Positions 56,797-64,000 of a stretch of DNA of 64,000 bases are shown here, one piece after another. Where the stretch lies: positions 183,631 through 247,630 of the forward strand of contig JASANC010003464.1 of assembly GCA_030248135.1 (NCBI GenBank), given 5' to 3'. This DNA comes from Theristus sp. LFF4_11. Its lineage: Eukaryota > Nematoda > Chromadorea > Monhysterida > Xyalidae. Below the pieces are notes generated by a model. That model saw nothing but the letters and a program-made list of their open reading frames with translations. It was not told the origin of the DNA and did no database searches. The position numbers and the translations under genes are program-made. Every line of letters starts with the position of its first letter. Within the stretch, counting starts at the first letter, position 1.

Positions 56797-58696
56797 ATGT
56801 GGCCAGCAGCAACGGCCAGCAGCACTTATGGTCACAAGCGATTTCCGTACTCATGCGAGCCGGTGCGCGAGACGGTCTACCAGGGTCGGGTGTCTCCGAG
56901 TGTCTACAAAATCGTAGAGCACGACCCGTACAGTGAGCACCCGATCCTGTACTTCATCACAGGCAATCACTTCAACGTGCTCGTCAACACTGGCTGCGCA
57001 ACCGCTGACCTTCGGTGAGACGTTCGTTAGAAACCGCTGCTCGTGTATTCACGAAGTTTGAATGCCAAAAAGTAAATGCGTCTGGAGAAATACCGCAGTT
57101 TCATCAGCTTATTCTGCACTGAAAATGGCTGCGCAACACATCCTGCACAGTTTCCAGCGACTACCTGGGCTTGACGTTTCGTGAGCAGTTGGACTCGCGC
57201 GAGTTGATCGTGATCAACACCAGCAACAGCTTTGAGCACGTTGCTGCAAACTTGTTCTTCGCCACTGAAGACGCAAAGGTGCTGGTTTCGCATTCAGCTT
57301 TTGTGTTTTCTCCGGAAAATTTATTTCAGAATTCAACGTTGCAGCTCGCAAACGGCGTTCGCGACTTGTGTGCGAGCTGCTTTGACCCGTGGTACACGAT
57401 GGACATGGATGAGACAATGGCATACATGCACGCACGGGTTGTCCAGCAGTACTTCCCAACACGGTAGGGGCATGGCAAAGCGACAATGTACTCTGCACCA
57501 TTCAGTTGATAGTTGCTTTGGAGCTGACGTACATTTTTTGAACTAACTGACACGAACATGGGGCTGTTTTGTGAGCTGGCTCGACGACGACGACGTGATT
57601 CGTCTGGGAGCGGACGCAACGAACCAGCTGCGTGTGCTGCTCACTCCCGGACAAACAGTGGACTCGCTCTGTCTCTGGTATCCGGCCGACCAGCGGCTGT
57701 TTGTTGGCAATTTCATCTACCGCTGGAAACACATCATGGCCGTCTCGGACAGCACGTCACTCAAGTTGGTGCCTGTTGCTGATGCCACCACTGCGTCAGC
57801 TGATGCGTTCCTTTGTTCCGAATCAAACCAACGCTGTTGCTGATGAGCCGTGTTCGAACGTCAGGTTGTACTGGAAATCCACCAAGAGGCTGATTGATTT
57901 CATCAAATCGCAGCCGAACGCAGCAGAGATTCGTCTCAGCTGCAGCCACGTCGACAGCAGCCTGCCCTGGCAGCCGGTCTCCAAATTTGCTGTCACATTC
58001 AGAATTACAAAAAAACCGAGCGTTTTTCATTGAGTCTTCTCTTCTTCATTAGGTTTTGGAAGATTTTGCTTCACTGTTGGCCGCCATCATCAAGGGTCGC
58101 GCACCGAGCAGACCGGTGCATGGGAAAATTGAGGGAGCCATCTATGAATCGCGGGATTTTAGGCAACGTTTTGAAAATTGGATTCACGAACAAGTTTTGC
58201 CAAACAAGCTAGTTGCCAATTTCAATTAAAAACCCGTGTGTTCAGCCTGCGACTGCTGGTCGGTCGGGTGCCGATGAGCGTGCGCACCAAGTTGATCAGA
58301 AAGGCGGAAAAAACGCGCAAACGCAAGGATCGGTTTCCGTTCTTGAAGCGGTCAGCGGTGGCGAACAGCGCACGACAATCGGTGGCAATGGTTTGTTTCA
58401 AACTCATTTTGTTTGCTTGAAAACAGTCCAAATGTTTTACGTCATTTCGATTTGGAGTCCGCTCAAGGCACTGCACACTGTTTGCATTGAACGCATTCTT
58501 GGTTGAGCTGGGCGCTGCTTTGCAGGCGACGCCAGCTGGTGTAGCAGATGATAAAGCAGCATTCGACACACGAACGTCACTAGAGGTTGCGATTGGACAG
58601 CAGCACGCCGAGGGGCAGTTGAGCATGAGTCGAGGACGCACCCAGTCACTCGCCAGTGTAATCAGCTTTGCACAGCGAGCCAACAAAATTGGCTGA
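56797..58696 (+). CDS. Metallo-beta-lactamase-fold protein with lost metal ligands
   Basis: Eight exons fit in phase to about 422 residues: 56797-57014, 57158-57278, 57330-57463, 57576-57768, 57800-57976, 58053-58162, 58246-58390, 58526-58696. The MBL fold is recognised from SPSVYKIVEHDPYSEHPILY, FNVLVNTG, RELIVINTSNSFEHVAANLF, DVIRLGADATNQLRVLLTPG, DQRLFVGNFIY and EIRLSCSHVDS. Active relatives carry T-H-x-H-x-D-H, TPGHT, FVGD and C-GH at these places. Here they are TSNSFEH, TPGQT, FVGN and CSH, so catalysis by the usual two-metal site is unlikely. A basic C-terminal tail (KLIRKAEKTRKRKDRFPFLK) is extra. Intron 5 uses GC-AG. The 31-nt gap 57769-57799 has GT-AG ends but is too short for a normal intron and may instead mark a frame break. 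Substrate and partner are unknown. Confidence 0.85.
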
Positions 58697-59384
58697 CAAT
58701 AAGCAGTTTGTGTCACGGCATTGAATACTATTGAAATGATCGCAAATGGTAGCCCCCGGCATTTCGCAGTTCACATTTCAATCGTATTTTTCACGCATCG
58801 TCTCCGTCTCTTACAAAGTGCGCCAGCCCAGCCATGTTGTTGTACAGCAATGCAATGTGATCGCTTGATTCAGTGGCTGAAGTTACAACGCAAACAACGA
58901 AGCTGGCCAAACAGTGTGTTCATGCTTATGTTTATCGTTGGCTCGGTTTTATCAGTTTTCAATCGCACAGAAAAATTAAAGTCTGAACCTTGGTCTGGTG
59001 TGACTAAAAATTTTACACACTATTAAAAAACATTTGAAATTGAAGTCATTCTAAAACGAATTGTAGCTTAAAATAGTAGCTTAATAAGGACAGAAACCAA
59101 TTGACTGTGCGCAACAGCTGCAGTGGAGACAAACGTACGAATTGCAACATAACACGAAGCTATTCAACTTAAATTACACTAAACAACCGAATGTTTCAGT
59201 GTGACAAGCCAAGCAGGACCCATAAAATTTCAACAAAACCACACCACGTATCATCAGCTAAACCGGTGTTTCACCATTGCACTCCGACAACAACAAACTT
59301 CGCTACTCGTATGGAAAGCAAGAACAACAACAACAGAATCAAGAAACGATAGAAAACGAGACGCGCACAAATTTACAAGCTGCA
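58697..59384. other. Convergent 3' region
   Basis: The MBL-fold gene (plus) and the thioredoxin reductase gene (minus) end towards each other here, so both 3' UTRs fall in or near this stretch. Apart from the SECIS element beyond it, I see no further structured or coding feature. Confidence 0.5.
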
Positions 59385-59470
59385 CGGCGCACAGTTGCAC
59401 ATCAGGGCGCAGACGGCCACCAGACGTGGCTTTGGTCGACACCCGTCACGCGTGTGCGTGCTGCACGCAA
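59385..59470 (-). promoter_or_regulatory. SECIS element, form 2
   Basis: Minus strand, 3' UTR. The quartet strands are GTGA (59449-59446) and TGAT (59404-59401). Between them helix II pairs GGGTGTCGAC with GTCTGCGCCC (9 of 10 positions, with two G-U pairs). An AAA bulge follows at 59433-59431, then a small apical stem GCCAC/GTGGC closes the loop GTCTG, which makes it form 2. Below the quartet, GCAC and CACA pair with TGTG and GTGC as helix I. The spacing from the UGA codon is normal for a selenoprotein 3' UTR. Confidence 0.9.
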
Positions 59471-59539
59471 ACTGAGACCGAACAGCACTAGAAAACAAGA
59501 GGCCCACTCCAGACCGGCGGTGGAGGGCACTGCCTAGCC

Positions 59540-59542
59540 TCA
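59540..59542 (-). other. UGA selenocysteine codon of the GCUG motif
   Basis: On the minus strand the last codons read GGC TGC TGA GGC TAG. TGA at 59542-59540 lies between Cys (59545-59543) and Gly (59539-59537), with a TAG stop at 59536-59534. This is the exact Gly-Cys-Sec-Gly end of animal thioredoxin reductases. A SECIS element about 90 nt downstream supports rec​oding rather than termination. Confidence 0.92.
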
Positions 59543-59666
59543 GCAGCCGGTCGCTTCCAGCACCGACTGCTCTCGTTTTGTCACCGTCATTGTCGTGAAT
59601 GTCTGGAGAACAAAACGCGAAAACATGCGAATCGCGATGGGAGAGCACGTTCAGTCAAACCGTTCA

Positions 59667-60119
<453 letters not shown>

Positions 60120-61130
60120 TCACTGACACAGTTGACAGGAACACTCAGCCACAGAGGTGTGCACGCCGGACACTTCTTGCTGGTACCGGCTCAGGTGGTT
60201 GCGCGACGTCGACCCCACCTCCACCACATTTTCTCGCAAATTTAGTGTCACATTCTGCATGTGCAGCGCGATTTCAAATACAAATACATTTATAGTTTTG
60301 AAGTTTATTGTGTTCCGTTCGGAAAATGGCATTGACTCTCAATTTCAATGAAAAGAAACAGTAAATTGTAACGTCTTCGCGTAGCGAGAAAATTTTCAAA
60401 AATTAAGCCTTGAGAACGCATTTTACCTTGCGATTTTTTGAATGTCATCCAAAGTAGTTTGCTGTCTATGACATTTATTCACGTGTTAAAAAACGCAGAT
60501 GTTTAGCAATGTGCGAACAAAAAGCAACAACCGGAGGCGCAGAAAAATTTTGAATCTGGGCGCAAAATTTCTTAAAAACAATCCCTTGAAATCTTTGAAA
60601 ATTGAGAGAATCAAAAAAGTGACCGAAACGACCAATTTCTTTGCGTCATACCAAATTATTTTGCGTCACAATTCACGCACGATTTCGCGTAAAAAACCTG
60701 AATGTCTGTGCAACTCACATTTGCGGAATAAAATGTGCTTACCATCTGCAAGCGCAGCGCGATTTCAAATACAAATAGGATACCACGACAGTAAATTGAA
60801 ATCTTTGAATTAAAAAATTTTGAAGCAATTTTTATTTCATTTGTGAAAATTTTGTCTCTTCCGTTCCACCTGAGGCGCTGCGCGACATCTGTGCTCACAG
60901 CAATTTCAGCAGCTCACAACAAAAGCACAATATCAGACAGTAATTTTGACTGATAAATGCGCGACATGGGCAATCGATTTCGAAAGAGGGGTAATTTTTC
61001 AGATTCATGTGTGAAACTTTTGATCTCTTTCAATTCCGACCGAGGCGCTGCGGGGGGGAAACACGTACATTACAGATGCACCCGTGATTGCTGAACGAGC
61101 AAGCTGCCAGCCAACCATGGTGCGACTTCA

Positions 61131-61495
<365 letters not shown>

Positions 61496-61861
61496 GAATG
61501 CGGCTGTCGTTACCTCAACAAACTCATTTCAATGAAGACAACGACTGTCGCTCTCACTTTTTGCTCAGCTGCACGCCAGCATTCTCAAAGCGCATGTCAG
61601 CTGTGGTCGCATCACGACTTCGATTGCCAATATAAACTGAATGAAACATCAGCAGCATCAAAGCAAGTCCATGAATGTTTCACAGTGACTCTCATCTCCC
61701 TGCAAGGGTGGGACTGGTTCGGAAGCTGGCGCTTCCTTGAAATCGAACTGGCGGCTCCGGTCGCAAACGCCAGCTATTTGGCTCTGCCCCTCCAAGATGA
61801 CAACAAACAACAACAACAAGGGCTGGACTGCCGCACTAGAGCAAACCACTGATGGTGGCAG

Positions 61862-62045
61862 ACGTTGCCTAAAACGAACCTAAACCAAAGCCTACCTGAC
61901 TAATCCTAATCTAAGCCAACGTGAAACGCTTTCCAAAAAGGAAGATGTCAGAACAATTGCGTTGAATAAGTTTTGTTGAGGCCGCAGCGTGTGCACGCAC
62001 GCTGGTGGATGATGCAAATGCCGTACGCGTTTCAGTAATGAAGCG
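61862..62045 (+). repeat. Decayed telomere-like repeat element, copy 4
   Basis: AAACGAACCTAAACCAAAGC, CTAATCCTAATCTAAGCCAA and GTGTGCACGCACGCTGGTGG follow the order of the 28428-28690 element with many changes. It abuts exon 6 of the thioredoxin reductase gene. Confidence 0.55.
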
Positions 62046-63051
62046 TTGGGCATACCGGCAACTGGCTTTACCGTGTTGTATTCATCGACGATCTCTTCGC
62101 CACTATCGACACGTTTACCGGTGACACGAACGCCCTGGGTATTGCCTTTGTTCGAGCAGCTCAAACTTCACCGGCACGACGCCGTGATGGAATTTCACAC
62201 CCTGGCGTAAAAATTATTGGTTGATTTTTGTTAGCATCTCCATTCAAACTGGCGTAGACTCGCTGGCAGGCATCTTGCTAGCTGCGGATTCGCGCTTCCA
62301 GTGACTGTTGTTCACCTGTTCCTTCATGTGTTCGCCAATCCTGTTCTCGTAATCCTGGTCGAAGCCACGCAGCAGTATTGACCTGACCATCACGGTCACG
62401 TCCAGACCGATGCCGTTCAGGAAGCCGGCGCACTCCAACGACACGTAGGACGCACCAATGCAGAGTGTCTTGCCGGGCGTGTACGACAACGAGAACAGGT
62501 CGTCGCTGCACCAAAATACGAACGCACTAGCGCTGGGTGCCATTTTGAAACAAACGAACGCAAACCTCAAAGCTCGAGAAACGACGTGGTGAAAAGCAAC
62601 GAACCTTGTGATGCAGCATTCCTTGGCGCCAGCTACTTCAATGTACCGCGGGCGAAGGCCAGTCGCTATCAGAAATCTATCAGCCGTCACAATTTCTTCC
62701 TTGCCACGTTTGTTTACTGTCTGCGACACAAAAATGTCGTTGATTTTCTTTTCTGCGGACATTTCACAAACGCAACGAGCATACACCTTGATAGTGTGCG
62801 AATTGGTGAACGTGCCATAGGCGTTCAGGTACTGCACACTTTTCTCGCGCAGCTGCACGCGATAGCCCCAGTTCAACGAGGCAATGTAGTCCTGGATGCC
62901 GTCGCGCATTCGTTGCCAGTCGTGCGTCTTCTGAAAACGTGGAGGCAAAAAGCAGCATTGTGTTATTGTTATTGAACGGATGCACATGTCACTGCAGTGC
63001 AGCGCGTTTATGACAGTCTGCAATGCCATGCAATGCGAGCGGTCACCATCA

Positions 63052-63319
<268 letters not shown>

Positions 63320-63524
63320 TCAATGTTCAATCGTTTTGTCATACCTTTGCAGCCGCCTTTTAGACCACCGCTGCCCCCGCCAACCACCACCAAATCGTAC
63401 TCGTGCTCTTGCAGCCATTCTTTCAAGAACCCGTCGTCGTTCAATTTGCACAACTGCAGAAACAAATAAATCAAGTTGTAGCTCAACATTATCTGTGGTG
63501 TTTTGCTAAAGTCCATCTGGCTAA

Positions 63525-63735
63525 TATAGACAACTAGCTGATTGGTTGGTTGGTCGCACACACGTGCAGTTGATGCATGCATTCGGTGCAGGCTGATGTG
63601 TCCATTCGGTGTGGGCATTGCTGGGGAGGCGGAGTTTGACTGCAGCATCATCATGCATCACATCACTCCACAGCCACAGTGCACCGGCAACAAATCATGA
63701 GCCAATCAAAGCACGTGTCAGCTGGTTGTATATGC
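63525..63735. mobile_element. Short hairpin MITE, copy 4 (diverged)
   Basis: ATAGACAACTAGCTGATTGG with TTGGTTGGTCG, GGGGAGGCGGAGTTTGACTG and a distal ATGAGCCAATCAAAGCACGT with GTCAGCTGGTTGTATA follow the family plan, including a GGAGGCGGAGT centre as in copy 2. The right arm is weaker. It lies upstream of the first visible reductase exon. Confidence 0.55.
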
Positions 63736-64000
63736 CAGCCAGATGCACTGTAGCTTGCGTTTACTTCTGCGTATGTGCCAGCACAGTCGCCTTTTCTTTT
63801 CGACATAGTAAAATGTCGCTCCTCTGTTCGCCCGGCGATTTGCAATAAGTCATTTTGTAAGGATGCGTCTGAAAAATGAGTGCTGTTACAAGTGGTATTG
63901 TGAATACAGAATTTGGATGAAAGCTGAATGTCAAATGTAAAGAACATTTTGACCACTAATGTACCGGAGGCGACATCAGCAAACGCCGGCGTCACACCGT

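Noticed and set aside
59534..59542. TGA at 59542-59540 as the stop codon giving a truncated reductase
   Set aside because: It sits in the exact Gly-Cys-Sec-Gly context, is followed by a TAG stop one codon later and by a well-formed SECIS.

Overview
This is nuclear DNA of an animal, most likely an invertebrate and quite possibly a nematode. Genes are split into many short exons. Introns end in strong pyrimidine-AG acceptors, mostly TTTCAG or TTGCAG, and some introns are only about 50-66 nt. The protein families are metazoan: a Hes-type bHLH-Orange repressor ending in WRPW, a nucleoporin, a 9-1-1 clamp subunit, an NHL-repeat protein and a thioredoxin reductase with a C-terminal GCUG motif. I see no rRNA gene, CRISPR array or bacterial operon. 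The assignment to nematodes is inference.

Layout. About 1-7.9 kb is gene-free apart from small transposon relics. A NUP43 orthologue (minus, 11103 to 7892) and an NHL-repeat protein gene (minus, 19509 to 14443) follow. Two Mutator-like palindromic elements lie between or inside them, and one of these carries a 5'-truncated LINE tail. From about 19.7 to 32.2 kb is a transposon-dense block. It holds hAT-like elements with 8-bp target duplications, foldback elements with TA duplications, nested self-insertions, an HSP60 exon fragment and a tRNA-derived SINE-like unit. A Hes-family gene (35851-37096, plus) has a long upstream region with two copies of an extended CACGTG site. From 38.1 to 44.2 kb is another repeat block with extreme G/C homopolymer runs and telomere-like CCTAA-type motifs. 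A 14-exon CSPP1/CCDC66-like gene (44345-55731, plus) carries a probable HUS1-like gene on the opposite strand inside its second intron. A metallo-beta-lactamase-fold gene that has lost most of its metal ligands follows (56797-58696, plus). The window ends with a selenoprotein thioredoxin reductase gene (minus, about 63453 to 59534) with a recognisable UGA-Sec codon and SECIS element but several frame lesions.

How the genes relate. They are ordinary independent housekeeping or developmental genes, not a cluster with one function. NUP43 acts at the nuclear pore, CSPP1/CCDC66-like proteins at centrosomes and cilia, HUS1 in the DNA-damage clamp, thioredoxin reductase in redox balance and Hes in transcriptional repression.

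The observations most worth following are the apparent metallo-beta-lactamase pseudoenzyme, the broken yet SECIS-bearing thioredoxin reductase, the nested HUS1-like gene, and the non-autonomous transposon families whose boundaries and target duplications can be read directly. Exon boundaries were chosen by eye from GT/AG sites and phase agreement. Phases close exactly for the NHL, Hes and CSPP1-like genes, and close for NUP43 and the MBL gene given one choice each, as noted.
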